64,000 bases of DNA from Chitinophagaceae bacterium (GTDB lineage Bacteria; Bacteroidota; Bacteroidia; Chitinophagales; Chitinophagaceae): positions 1-64,000 of the forward strand of contig JAIYAN010000023.1 of the NCBI GenBank assembly GCA_027489035.1, read 5' to 3'. Shown piece after piece: positions 7,142 through 15,663 of the stretch. The notes under the pieces are model-generated. The model saw nothing but the letters and a program-made list of their open reading frames with translations. It searched no databases and was not told the DNA's origin. Position numbers and translations under genes: made by a program. How positions within the stretch are numbered: the stretch's first letter is position 1; the number at the start of each line of letters is the position of its first letter.

Positions 7142-8623
7142 GTGAAAAAAATTGTTGTTATAGGTAGTGGTTTTGCCGGTATGTCGGCAGCCAGTTTTAT
7201 GGCTAAGGCCGGTTGGGATGTTACTGTTCTGGAAAAACATGCATTACATGGAGGAAGAGGGAGAGAATTCTCTCAAGATGGATTTACTTTTGATATGGGA
7301 CCAAGCTGGTATTGGATGCCCGATGTTTTTGAAAGGTATTTCAATTGTTTTGGCAAGCAAGTCAATCAATATTACAACCTAAAACGTTTAGATCCTTCTT
7401 ATACCGTTTTTTACGATGATCAACATATCGATATTCCTGCGGATTACGAATCACTCAAATCTTTGTTTGAATCCATCGAAACAGGTAGTGGCGCACAATT
7501 GGATTTGTTTTTAAAAGAAGCAGAGTATAAATACAATGTGGGTATTCACAAGTTGGTGCACAAGCCAGGTAGAAATCTTACCGAGTTTATGGATATGGAT
7601 TTGGCTAAAGGCTTGTTTAAACTTGATGTGTTTACATCGATGAAACAACATGTACGCAAGTATTTCAAAAATCCAAAGTTGATTCAACTGATGGAATTTC
7701 CGGTACTTTTTTTAGGTGCATTGCCTGCAGATATTCCTGCTTTATATAGTTTGATGAATTATGCTGATATTAAATTGGGCACTTGGTATCCCGAAGGAGG
7801 TATGTTCAATATTGCATCTGCCATGCATAAACTTGCGGTTGAATTGGGTGTGAAATTTAAATTTAGCCATGATGTAAAAAATATTGTGGTGGAAAATGGT
7901 ATTGCTAAAAAAGTACAAGCTACATTCAATAATCAGCCAATTGATTTTGATGCCGATGTGGTTATAGGTGGTGCAGATTATCATTTTATCGAGTCTAATT
8001 TATTATCCAAAGAATATCAATCTTACAGCGAATCTTACTGGGATAAAAGGGTAATGGCACCTTCTTCTTTACTTTTTTATGTTGGGTTAAACAAAAAGCT
8101 TGATAACGTAACGCACCACACGTTGTTTTTTGATGTTGATTTTGAAAAGCATGGTGCTGAAATTTACGACCATCCACAATGGCCTACCGAACCCTTGTTT
8201 TATGTGAGCGTGACCTCAGTCACAGATTCAACTGTTGCTCCTGAAGGTTGCGAAAATTTATTTTTTCTAATCCCCATTGCTGCAGATTTACAGGGTGATG
8301 ATGAAGCCACACGAGATAAATATTTTGAAAAAATATTAACCCGATACGAAAATAGAATCGGACAAGAAATTAAGTCTGCCATTATATACAAACGTTCATA
8401 TGCTGTAAGTGATTTTAAAGCAGATTACAACGCGTTCAAAGGCAATGCTTATGGACTTGCCAACACGTTAATGCAAACTTCTATATTAAAACCATCGCTT
8501 AAAAGCAAAAAAGTAAGTAATTTGTATTATACCGGACAACTTACTGTTCCTGGTCCTGGTGTGCCACCTTCATTAATTAGTGGAGAAGTGGTTTCAAAAG
8601 AAATAGTAAAGAAGTATAAATAA
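7142..8623 (+). CDS. crtI: Phytoene desaturase
   Basis: FAD-dependent desaturase that converts phytoene to lycopene by successive dehydrogenations at the membrane, 493 residues, a normal CrtI length. An N-terminal dinucleotide fold (VVIGSGFAGMSAA, residues ~5-17) leads to EKHALHGGRGREF. The C-terminal CrtI signature (YYTGQLTVPGPGVPPSLISG) lies at ~463-482. It starts with GTG 44 bases after the sigma gene; no ATG fits the conserved N-terminus. A TATCTTG sequence ends 5 bases before the start and may mark a near-leaderless promoter. It is the first gene of a six-gene run with overlaps or gaps under 10 bases. A second, diverged desaturase sits three genes on; this one is the better CrtI match. 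Confidence 0.92.
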   Translation: MKKIVVIGSGFAGMSAASFMAKAGWDVTVLEKHALHGGRGREFSQDGFTFDMGPSWYWMPDVFERYFNCFGKQVNQYYNLKRLDPSYTVFYDDQHIDIPADYESLKSLFESIETGSGAQLDLFLKEAEYKYNVGIHKLVHKPGRNLTEFMDMDLAKGLFKLDVFTSMKQHVRKYFKNPKLIQLMEFPVLFLGALPADIPALYSLMNYADIKLGTWYPEGGMFNIASAMHKLAVELGVKFKFSHDVKNIVVENGIAKKVQATFNNQPIDFDADVVIGGADYHFIESNLLSKEYQSYSESYWDKRVMAPSSLLFYVGLNKKLDNVTHHTLFFDVDFEKHGAEIYDHPQWPTEPLFYVSVTSVTDSTVAPEGCENLFFLIPIAADLQGDDEATRDKYFEKILTRYENRIGQEIKSAIIYKRSYAVSDFKADYNAFKGNAYGLANTLMQTSILKPSLKSKKVSNLYYTGQLTVPGPGVPPSLISGEVVSKEIVKKYK

Positions 8624-8631
8624 GTTGATTT

Positions 8632-9468
8632 ATGATGCAGCTTTTTCAAAATGTAAGTAACGAATGCAGTAAAATAACTACGGAGAGATATAGTACATCT
8701 TTCAGTAGTGCCATTCATTTGCTTCATAAAGATTTAAGATCACCCATCTATCAGATTTATGGATTCGTGCGTTTTGCTGATGAAATTGTAGATACTTTTC
8801 ATGAGTACGACAAAGCTGTTTTACTTGCCGAATTTAAAAAAGAAACTTATTTAGCTATTGAACGCGGCATCAGCTTAAATCCAATTTTAAATAGTTTTCA
8901 ATTTGTGGTGAATAAGTACAACATAGATCACCATTTGATTGAAGCTTTTTTCAAAAGTATGGAGTTGGATTTAAGTGAGGTAAAATATGACGATGCTGGA
9001 TATCGAGAATATATTTATGGAAGTGCAGAAGTAGTTGGATTGATGTGTTTATACGTTTTTTGTAAAGGGGATGAAAAAAGTTATTTAGAACTTAAACCTT
9101 ATGCATGTGCGTTAGGTGCTGCTTTTCAAAAAGTAAATTTTCTGCGTGATGTAAAAGCAGATGCAGAACATTTAAACCGTGTTTATTTTCCTGGTGCAGA
9201 TTTTAGCAATTTTTCGCAAGACATGAAAAACGAAATTGAAGCAGATATTTTAAAAGATTTTCAATTGGCATTTGAAGGCATTTTAAAATTACCAGCAACT
9301 GCAAGATTCGGTGTTTACGTGGCTTACAAATATTATCTTTCCTTATTTCAAAAAATAAAACGCGTTCAACCAAAGGCAATTTTAGAAGATAGAATTAGAA
9401 TACCGAATTATGCTAAATTGTTTATTGTTTTTAAAGCTGGATTAAGAAGTCAGCTAAATATGTTATGA
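8632..9468 (+). CDS. crtB: Phytoene synthase
   Basis: Condenses two geranylgeranyl diphosphates into phytoene, the committed carotenoid step; 278 residues. Both Asp-rich Mg-diphosphate sites are visible: DEIVD in YGFVRFADEIVDTF (~residues 45-58) and D-x-x-x-D in NFLRDVKAD (~170). The squalene/phytoene synthase signature YIYGSAEVVGLMC is present near 125-137. The start is one of two adjacent ATGs 9 bases after the crtI stop. The stop overlaps the next gene's start by 4 bases (ATGA), so crtB and idi are translationally coupled. Confidence 0.93.
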   Translation: MMQLFQNVSNECSKITTERYSTSFSSAIHLLHKDLRSPIYQIYGFVRFADEIVDTFHEYDKAVLLAEFKKETYLAIERGISLNPILNSFQFVVNKYNIDHHLIEAFFKSMELDLSEVKYDDAGYREYIYGSAEVVGLMCLYVFCKGDEKSYLELKPYACALGAAFQKVNFLRDVKADAEHLNRVYFPGADFSNFSQDMKNEIEADILKDFQLAFEGILKLPATARFGVYVAYKYYLSLFQKIKRVQPKAILEDRIRIPNYAKLFIVFKAGLRSQLNML

Positions 9469-10010
9469 TTAATACACCTATTTCTGAAGTTATCTTGGTA
9501 AATGAAAATGATGAAGTGATTGGCTCGATGGAAAAAATCGAGGCACATCAAAAAGCGTTATTACATAGGGCGTTTAGCATTTTTATTTTTAATGATAAAG
9601 GCGAAATGCTTTTACAACAAAGGGCTTCTAATAAATATCATAGTCCAAACCTTTGGACCAACGCTTGTTGCAGTCATCCTATGCCAGGTGAAATTACCAT
9701 TGATGCAGCACATAGAAGATTAATGGAAGAATTGGGATTTGATTCTCATTTGGATTTCGCGTTCTCTTTTACATACAAATCTGAATTTGATAATGGCTTG
9801 TGTGAAAACGAATTTGATCACGTATTTATCGGAAAATTCAATGGCACAATCGACATCAATCCTAATGAAGTAAAAGATTTTTGTTTTATGACTGTACAAG
9901 CGATTTCCGACAGTTTGCAAAATCATCAGCATAAATATACCTCATGGTTTAAAATTGCATTTCCGCAACTAGTTGAATATTTAAATGTCAAACCTGTATT
10001 CGTAAAATAA
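9465..10010 (+). CDS. idi: Isopentenyl-diphosphate delta-isomerase, type I
   Basis: Nudix-fold isomerase that interconverts isopentenyl and dimethylallyl diphosphates and so feeds carotenoid precursor supply; 181 residues. The active-site Cys is in WTNACCSHPMPGE and the catalytic Glu in NEFDHVF. The metal-binding Nudix-like helix is RRLMEELGF. It overlaps crtB by 4 bases and lies 5 bases before the crtD-like gene. Its place inside the pigment operon raises precursor flux together with pigment demand. Confidence 0.93.
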   Translation: MINTPISEVILVNENDEVIGSMEKIEAHQKALLHRAFSIFIFNDKGEMLLQQRASNKYHSPNLWTNACCSHPMPGEITIDAAHRRLMEELGFDSHLDFAFSFTYKSEFDNGLCENEFDHVFIGKFNGTIDINPNEVKDFCFMTVQAISDSLQNHQHKYTSWFKIAFPQLVEYLNVKPVFVK

Positions 10011-10015
10011 TTTCA

Positions 10016-11494
10016 ATGAAAAAAGCAATCATCATTGGAAGTGGCATTGCTGGAATTGCAGCATCCATTAGGCTTTCCGTACAAGGATACGATGTTCATG
10101 TGTTTGAAAAAAATGATTATCCTGGTGGAAAATTATCCGCATTTGAAAAGCATGGATATCGTTTTGATGCCGGCCCTTCTTTATTTACACAGCCTCAAAA
10201 TGTAGAAGAACTTTTTGCATTAGCCAATGAACCCATTGAAGATTATTTTCAATATCAAGAAGTAGACATTGTATGTCATTATTTTTTTGAAAATGGCATT
10301 CAACTTAATACCTATGCCGACCGAGAAAAATTAGCACATGAATTTCAAACAAAGCTTGGAGAGCAACCAGATAGTGTAAAAAAATATTTATCCAAAGCAG
10401 AATCCTTGTATGAAAATATTGGTGAAATATTTTTAAATCACTCGTTGCATGTATCAAAAACCTGGTTGCATAAAAGGGTTATAAATGCGTTGAAAAATAT
10501 CAAACTACCTTATTTATTTAATAGTTTACATCAATATAATTCAACACAATTTAAATCGAAAGAAGCGGTACAAATCTTCAATCGGTTTGCAACGTACAAT
10601 GGGAGTAATCCTTACAAGGCACCGGCAATGCTGAGTTTGATTCCGCACCTCGAACAAAATCAAGGAACGTTTTATCCAAAGGGTGGGATGATAAACATTA
10701 CCAATGCGTTATATAAACTAGCAATAAAAAAAGGGGTACAATTTCATTTTAACAATAGCGTTGAAAAAATTGTACATGAAGATGGAATGGCAAAAGGAAT
10801 AGTTACAAATGGTAAAACGATTGACGCCAATTTAATTGTAAGCAATGGCGATGTGTATTATACGTACAAAAATTTATTACAAAATTCGGCAAAAGTAAAA
10901 ATGCTTGAAAAGATTGAACGCAGCAGCAGCGCATTGATTTTTTATTGGGGCATAAAAAAAGAATTTGCTCAACTAGGCTTACACAATATTTTATTTAGTG
11001 AAAAATACGATGTTGAATTTGATCATTTATTTTATAAAAAAACATTGTTCAACGACCCTACGATTTATATCAATATAACCTCCAAAATGGAAGCCAATCA
11101 AGCACCTGATGGCTGCGAAAATTGGTTTGTAATGATTAATGCACCAACGAATAACGGGCAAGATTGGGCAATGTTGATACAAGAAGCAAAACAGCACATC
11201 ATTCAAAAATTAAATCGAATTTTAAAAACAGACATTGAAAGTTTCATTGAAACAGAAGAGATATTGAACCCTGTAACCATTGAACAAAAAACGGGTACGT
11301 ATCAAGGATCTTTATATGGCACAAGTTCCAATTCAAAATTTGCAGCATTCTTCAGACCGGCAAACTTTTCATCAGAAATAAATGGATTGTATTTTTGTGG
11401 TGGTACTGTTCATCCTGGTGGTGGCATTCCTTTGTGTTTAAAAAGTGCCTACATCACATCAGAATTAATAAAAAAGAAACATGCTCGGGATTAG
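10016..11494 (+). CDS. crtD: Second CrtI-family desaturase, CrtD-like (1-hydroxycarotenoid 3,4-desaturase)
   Basis: FAD-dependent desaturase of 492 residues. It has the Rossmann motif IIIGSGIAGIAAS, then EKNDYPGGKLSAFEKHGYRFDAGPSLFT, and a C-terminal GLYFCGGTVHPGGGIPLCLKS. It differs from the crtI product, notably in the C-terminal signature (HPGGGIPL rather than VPGPGVPPS). In Bacteroidota the CrtD type introduces the 3',4' double bond next to a 1'-hydroxyl made by CruF, in saproxanthin/myxol-type pathways. A CruF-like gene overlaps its 3' end by 14 bases, which fits that role. Exact substrate specificity is inferred. Confidence 0.8.
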   Translation: MKKAIIIGSGIAGIAASIRLSVQGYDVHVFEKNDYPGGKLSAFEKHGYRFDAGPSLFTQPQNVEELFALANEPIEDYFQYQEVDIVCHYFFENGIQLNTYADREKLAHEFQTKLGEQPDSVKKYLSKAESLYENIGEIFLNHSLHVSKTWLHKRVINALKNIKLPYLFNSLHQYNSTQFKSKEAVQIFNRFATYNGSNPYKAPAMLSLIPHLEQNQGTFYPKGGMINITNALYKLAIKKGVQFHFNNSVEKIVHEDGMAKGIVTNGKTIDANLIVSNGDVYYTYKNLLQNSAKVKMLEKIERSSSALIFYWGIKKEFAQLGLHNILFSEKYDVEFDHLFYKKTLFNDPTIYINITSKMEANQAPDGCENWFVMINAPTNNGQDWAMLIQEAKQHIIQKLNRILKTDIESFIETEEILNPVTIEQKTGTYQGSLYGTSSNSKFAAFFRPANFSSEINGLYFCGGTVHPGGGIPLCLKSAYITSELIKKKHARD

Positions 11495-12185
11495 TGATTT
11501 AAATAAATATACAAGGGTTCAAATAGCCACCATCATTGCCATTATTTTTCATTTGGTAGGATTGATTGGTATTTTGGGTTTCAAAAGCAATTTAATTATT
11601 GTTTCATCTCCGCTGAATTTGCTACTTATGTTTGGGTTGATATTATATACACAAAACACCCGCAATGTTTCTTTTTATGTTTTTCTTTTAACTTGTTTTA
11701 TTATCGGCATTATTATTGAAATCATTGGAACCAACACGGGTATTTTATTTGGTGACTACACTTACGGTACTACGCTAGGTCCAAAAATCTTCAACGTGCC
11801 ATTTATCATTGGTATCAATTGGTTTACGGTTATGTTTTGTTGTGGAAGTGCTATGCATATGATGATGCATAAATTGGTAAAAAAAATAGATGCCGATGAA
11901 GTGATTAAAAAGCCAATTTTAAAAACGATTTCTGTAATTGTAGATGGTGCTACATTGGCTTTAATATTCGATTGGTTGATGGAGCCGGTGGCCATTCATT
12001 TGGGTTATTGGTCATGGGGCGGTACGGGTGAAATTCCCATATTTAATTATGCTTGTTGGTTTATTTTCAGCATGTTATTTTTATTGGTTTTTCATTTTTG
12101 TAATTTTGAAAAGCAAAACAAATTCGCGCTACATTTGTTATTGATACAGATTATGTTTTTCTCCTTATTAAGAACTTTTTTATGA
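11481..12185 (+). CDS. cruF: CruF-like carotenoid 1',2'-hydratase (integral membrane)
   Basis: Polytopic membrane protein of 234 residues with about seven hydrophobic helices. The conserved segment GILFGDYTYGTTLGPKIFNVPFIIGINWF is typical of the carotenoid-biosynthesis family (formerly DUF422) that contains CruF hydratases. A second conserved segment is DWLMEPVAIHLGYWSW (~residues 161-176). CruF adds water to the psi end of gamma-carotene or lycopene. It overlaps the CrtD-like gene upstream by 14 bases and the crtZ gene downstream by 4 bases. The family also includes other carotenoid hydratases and some proteins of unknown role, so substrate is inferred from the neighbours. Confidence 0.78.
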   Translation: MLGISDLNKYTRVQIATIIAIIFHLVGLIGILGFKSNLIIVSSPLNLLLMFGLILYTQNTRNVSFYVFLLTCFIIGIIIEIIGTNTGILFGDYTYGTTLGPKIFNVPFIIGINWFTVMFCCGSAMHMMMHKLVKKIDADEVIKKPILKTISVIVDGATLALIFDWLMEPVAIHLGYWSWGGTGEIPIFNYACWFIFSMLFLLVFHFCNFEKQNKFALHLLLIQIMFFSLLRTFL

Positions 12186-12667
12186 ATCCATTAATTTTTA
12201 TAGCTATTGTATTGGGAACCTTTTTTATCATGGAAGGCATTACATGGTTAACGCATAAATATGTGATGCATGGTTTTTTATGGTTTTTGCATGAAGACCA
12301 CCATCAACCTACACCAGGTTTTTTTGAAAAAAATGATGCCTTCTTTTTAATTTTTGCCATTCCAAGTTGGTTATGCATTATGTTGGGTTTGCAACATCAA
12401 TATTATTGGGTTGCAGCGATTGGCTTTGGCATTGCGCTTTATGGTTTGGGTTATTTTATTGTACATGAAGTGATCATTCATCAACGTTTCAAGTGGTTTA
12501 CCAGAAGCAATAACACCTATGTGAAAACAATTCGCTGGGCGCATAAAATGCACCACAAACATTTAGGGAAAGAAGATGGCGAAAGCTTTGGCATGTTGTT
12601 GGTAGCCAAAAAATATTGGGATAAGGTACAGAAGGATAAGAAAATACAGGAGAAGAATGTGGGGTGA
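12182..12667 (+). CDS. crtZ: Beta-carotene hydroxylase (CrtZ type)
   Basis: Di-iron membrane hydroxylase that adds 3-hydroxyls to beta-ionone rings; 161 residues with four hydrophobic helices. The four His clusters of the fatty-acid-hydroxylase family are visible: HKYVMH, HEDHH, HEVIIHQR and HKMHH. It overlaps cruF by 4 bases and is the last gene of the pigment operon. Its presence implies that a ring-forming cyclase exists in the cell, but none is encoded in this window. The C-terminus is Lys-rich. Confidence 0.9.
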   Translation: MNPLIFIAIVLGTFFIMEGITWLTHKYVMHGFLWFLHEDHHQPTPGFFEKNDAFFLIFAIPSWLCIMLGLQHQYYWVAAIGFGIALYGLGYFIVHEVIIHQRFKWFTRSNNTYVKTIRWAHKMHHKHLGKEDGESFGMLLVAKKYWDKVQKDKKIQEKNVG

Positions 12668-12857
12668 TGTTTAGGAAAATGAATAAAATATAAATGATAA
12701 TTTTCTTACCAATTTAGATGTTATAGAATAATCTAATTAGGAAGCTACAAATGTTTAACCTTTATTGGAAAGGGTTTTAATTTTTTTAATTTTAAAATTA
12801 AACAGGTTGTAATCTCGTTATGCTATACTTGTTTTTATCGAATTGTATTCAAACAGC

Positions 12858-12891
12858 CGTAGCCCTGATTGCGCCCGTAGGCAGGGCTACG
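12858..12891. repeat. GC-rich palindrome CGTAGCCCTG...CAGGGCTACG
   Basis: Perfect 10-bp inverted repeat with a 14-base loop, in an otherwise AT-rich 245-base spacer between the end of the pigment operon and a convergent gene. No T-run follows directly on the minus strand; a TTTTT lies about 12 bases past it on the plus strand. It could act as a terminator or be a REP-type element. Confidence 0.55.
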
Positions 12892-12912
12892 TAACGTGAA
12901 CGTTTTTACTTG

Positions 12913-13779
12913 TTAAAATGATAAATTTATCAAATTCTGAGTCGGTGTCCCCGCTGCTGATACTGTAACTTTTCTATAATTTCCACCTAATGGGCATCTT
13001 GTAGGATCAGGCATTAAAGTTCTGAATTGAGTAGGATGTAAGCCTGCAGGAATTACTGCAATTGGCGGGAAACCATTAATTGGATTGATAATATGACCCG
13101 AAATGATACAGGGAGCTACTAAACTCAGATCCCAATCTTTACATAATAAACCATTTATTGCCGCAATTCTGTTAGATAAGCTATATGGATTAGTTGGATT
13201 GTCCCAAAAAGATCTTGTTGTTCCATTGTTATTTAATGTATTTCGTAGTTTTGTTGAGTATGAAATAGCATAAAGAAATAAATCTAAAAGCAAAACACCT
13301 TTTGATGCCAAACACAATAGAGTCTGGATCTTATTACTTGGGCAAGGTTGAAATGGTGGGCAGCCCCAATTTAACCTGGGAGCGTTTAACCAAGGGGTTG
13401 GGTTTCTGTATTCCCTCCCACTTATATTTATAATAGTTCCTATATGATTAACATTATAAAAAAATGTATTTGCTTCATCCCCATTGCAATCGTTTAAACG
13501 AGGGGCTACCTGTTGTGGTCTAGCTTCTCCAATTAAAATATATTTAATACATGGTTTATACCCAAGAAGAGAATTCCCGTTGGCATCAAAAAAAGGATGA
13601 TCATAGGGCATCCCAATTTCTCCTTCTCGACTATTAAAACCCCGAAATATATCTAAATAGTCTTCAAGCATTCTTTCGCTAATTCTAAAATCGTCATAAT
13701 TTGGCATCGGTACTCCAGCTAAGGATGACAAACCTGCAAAATCTCGATTCCATTGATCGTTAAATTGTGTCCTTGTCAT
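12913..13779 (-). CDS. Uncharacterised protein, possible uracil-DNA-glycosylase-like fold
   Basis: 288 residues, not recognised with confidence. No signal peptide or membrane helix. YILIGEARPQ (~residues 78-87), TFFYN (~104-108) and GVLLLDLF (~161-168) are placed like the core strands of uracil-DNA glycosylases (GxDP/GEAPG, a Phe/Tyr stack and GVLLLN), and a late HPTQ segment might mimic the HPS motif. This is a weak pattern match. Cysteines are frequent in the middle (WGCPPFQPCPSN). It is convergent with the pigment operon and 239 bases downstream of a three-gene minus-strand cluster, so probably separately transcribed. It opens the accessory block. Confidence 0.6.
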   Translation of the reverse strand: MTRTQFNDQWNRDFAGLSSLAGVPMPNYDDFRISERMLEDYLDIFRGFNSREGEIGMPYDHPFFDANGNSLLGYKPCIKYILIGEARPQQVAPRLNDCNGDEANTFFYNVNHIGTIINISGREYRNPTPWLNAPRLNWGCPPFQPCPSNKIQTLLCLASKGVLLLDLFLYAISYSTKLRNTLNNNGTTRSFWDNPTNPYSLSNRIAAINGLLCKDWDLSLVAPCIISGHIINPINGFPPIAVIPAGLHPTQFRTLMPDPTRCPLGGNYRKVTVSAAGTPTQNLINLSF

Positions 13780-14018
13780 ATGTTTTAGTTTTTGTTGTTT
13801 GATATAACTCTATAACTCCCTCATCTCCCAAACCCATCTCTGCTTTACTAATCAAACATAATACATTTTTTTATAAATATAATATATATGCCGGAGTAAA
13901 TATTTCGGTTTATTTTATTTGCTTTCTTTAAATAATTTCAGTTTTTAGGCTCAACACATTCCAGCATATTTTTTTAAAAAAAGATGTAAAATATAAAAGT
14001 CTGTTTCTACTTTGTTTT

Positions 14019-14360
14019 TCATTGTATTTTAAAAAGTTTATGGTAATAAGAAATATTATACTCATTGTTGCTTAAAATTTCAATCAATTCTGTGTTGCCA
14101 ATTGACTCAGCAAATTCAGTTAACACTATTGGTAATGGCATCATTCTTATGGAGCAAGCATCTCTTTCATAGTTGCTCATAGTAGCCCAGAATTTCAAAG
14201 CGGCAAAAATGGAATGCTTGCCATCTTCTACAATCCATTCATACACTCTTGAAACAAAAAGCCTGAAAATATATTCTTCTTTTTGGTTTTGATCTGGGTA
14301 CTCTAGAGGGAATAATTCGTAAGGAATTATATGGTACAAAAAATAAAGCTTACTTACCAT
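14019..14360 (-). CDS. Hypothetical protein, 113 residues
   Basis: Not recognised. A small, mostly helical protein without signal peptide or clear membrane segment, rich in aromatic residues (YHIIPYELFPLEYP, FRLFVSRVYEWIVEDG). It is last in a minus-strand cluster after another 113-residue gene (31-base gap) and a secreted HEXXH protein, so the three are likely cotranscribed. No catalytic motif is visible. It could be an immunity or adaptor protein, but nothing in the sequence proves that. Confidence 0.6.
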   Translation of the reverse strand: MVSKLYFLYHIIPYELFPLEYPDQNQKEEYIFRLFVSRVYEWIVEDGKHSIFAALKFWATMSNYERDACSIRMMPLPIVLTEFAESIGNTELIEILSNNEYNISYYHKLFKIQ

Positions 14361-14391
14361 GATTTTTTAAAAATTGATTGTTTGATTGATT

Positions 14392-14733
14392 TTATATCAA
14401 TCCCATGCTTTGAACGACTATCAAGGCATCACGCCCATGGGCGTCTTCTGAATATATGTTGTTAAGATTTTCGTCATCAATAAGGTCAACAATAACCTTT
14501 AAGGTGTTTCTAGAAATAAGATGGTCCGGAAAAAAATTATCCATTTCATCCATCATATCTTGAGTCAAGTAACGCTCAACAAAAGAGCCCAATGAGAGAA
14601 TGGCAATTTGCTTTAAATGATGTCTAATTTGTAATTCTGTTTCTGGGTTTTCCTCAATTTCAAATCCATAATTAGATTTAGCTTTCAATAATTGAGAAAA
14701 AATAGATGTAATAGCTGAAAGATTTGGTTCCAT
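14392..14733 (-). CDS. Hypothetical acidic protein, 113 residues
   Basis: Not recognised. Acidic and probably all-helical (IFSQLLKAKSNYGFEIEENPETE; LSLGSFVERYLTQDMMDEMDNFF). No signal peptide or cysteines. The pattern of a helical N-terminal half and a short acidic C-terminal segment (VDLIDDENLNNIYSEDAHG) does not match a family I know. It is the middle gene of the three-gene cluster, 20 bases after the HEXXH gene's stop, with the same length as its downstream neighbour but no evident similarity to it. Confidence 0.6.
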   Translation of the reverse strand: MEPNLSAITSIFSQLLKAKSNYGFEIEENPETELQIRHHLKQIAILSLGSFVERYLTQDMMDEMDNFFPDHLISRNTLKVIVDLIDDENLNNIYSEDAHGRDALIVVQSMGLI

Positions 14734-14753
14734 ATTTTTTGATTTTTTAAGGT

Positions 14754-15272
14754 TTAATTATTGTAAACAGTCAATCTTAGATAGTGCATGATATCCAAAC
14801 AAAACTGTTGATCGTTTTTTGATGCCCTGATTTTTTTTAAAAAATTAAGCTGGTAATTGTATATGTAAGTATGCTCCACTTTTATGTCCGAATCTGACTT
14901 TGTAAAATAAATTTTACCATCTACCCCCTTATCCCAATATGCTAAATGGAGTGCTTCATGCAGTAGTAATCCAGCAATATTTTTCACTGTGAAATCTGTT
15001 AGAGCCTTGGAATCGAGCATAATCCATGGGATTGTTGAATTGTATCTAGATTCTTTAAGCGCAAAGGCCCAAGCATGCATTTCATTTTCTCCACTTATGC
15101 CACCTACCTGAATGTATGATGTTTTAATTGTCTCGTAAATTTCAGGTTCATATTCCTTTATCAAAGCCAATGCACTTTCCACTTTAGCATGCCATGGAGC
15201 AGCGGTAAGATTGTGTTGTCCAGAAACAATTTTCATTGAAAAAGCAAATAAGAAAAGAAATAGTTTTTTCAT
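14754..15272 (-). CDS. Small secreted HEXXH metallopeptidase-like protein
   Basis: 172 residues. A signal peptide (MKKLFLFLFAFSMKIVSG) places it outside the cytoplasm. The central motif LLLHEALHLAYWDKG contains HEALH, the HEXXH zinc site of metallopeptidases, near residue 105. About 50 residues later, HYLRLT could provide a third ligand, but this is uncertain. The domain is short for a known peptidase family and I cannot name one. The upstream part (YEPEIYETIKTSYIQVGGISGENEMHAW) fits the small-hydrolase pattern of a helix before the catalytic helix. It heads a cluster with two 113-residue unknowns. Confidence 0.65.
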   Translation of the reverse strand: MKKLFLFLFAFSMKIVSGQHNLTAAPWHAKVESALALIKEYEPEIYETIKTSYIQVGGISGENEMHAWAFALKESRYNSTIPWIMLDSKALTDFTVKNIAGLLLHEALHLAYWDKGVDGKIYFTKSDSDIKVEHTYIYNYQLNFLKKIRASKNDQQFCLDIMHYLRLTVYNN

Positions 15273-15314
15273 GAACGATGTTATTTATTTATTTCAAATG
15301 ATTATTTAAAAAAT

Positions 15315-15330
15315 GGCTCTTCAAAGAGCC
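15315..15330. terminator. Hairpin GGCTCTTCAAAGAGCC, bidirectional
   Basis: Perfect 7-bp inverted repeat. T-rich tails follow on both strands (AATTTTT on plus, ATTTTTTAAA on minus). It lies 43 bases upstream of the HEXXH gene and would insulate it from minus-strand read-through. Confidence 0.65.
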
Positions 15331-15432
15331 TATAATTTTTCAGTATCTTAACAATTTTCTTTGAATTTCAAAAGGCGTGGTAAATTTTTGTATTAAAATT
15401 TGGTATTGTATCAGATGGTTGTTTTTTTAAAA

Positions 15433-15456
15433 ATGAGGAGGCCTAAACCTCCTCAT
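15433..15456 (-). terminator. Hairpin ATGAGGAGG/CCTCCTCAT
   Basis: 9-bp perfect stem with a 6-base loop. On the minus strand it is followed by TTTTTAAAAAAAC. It lies downstream of the coiled-coil gene ending at 15664. Confidence 0.65.
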
Positions 15457-15663
15457 ATACGGAGTAGTGAAATGGTGGAGAAAAAATATCTTAAAGAATG
15501 GATGAACATAACAAAATGGTGAATCTTTGAGTTAATAAATGTTGAATGACTGAAACGGAATGTCCGACTTTACGGAGCAAACCTAACATCGAAATCTTAC
15601 TCGCCGTCTTCATCAAAACAATATGGTTGGATATGTTTTTCTCCGACCCTTTAAAAAAATCCA

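Larger units (their letters stand above)
15273..15663. other. Spacer with two hairpins and a doubtful small frame
   Basis: 391 bases without a clear gene. Two strong hairpins (15315-15330 and 15433-15456) probably terminate transcripts. A 40-codon minus-strand frame at 15491-15613 (MKTASKISMLGLLRKVGHSV...) has no recognisable family and may be chance or repeat translation. The segment 15530-15660 looks less AT-rich than its surroundings. Confidence 0.5.

Noticed and set aside
15491-15613. 40-codon minus-strand frame MKTASKISMLG...
   Set aside because: No family, no signal, and between two hairpins. Kept only as a note in the spacer entry.
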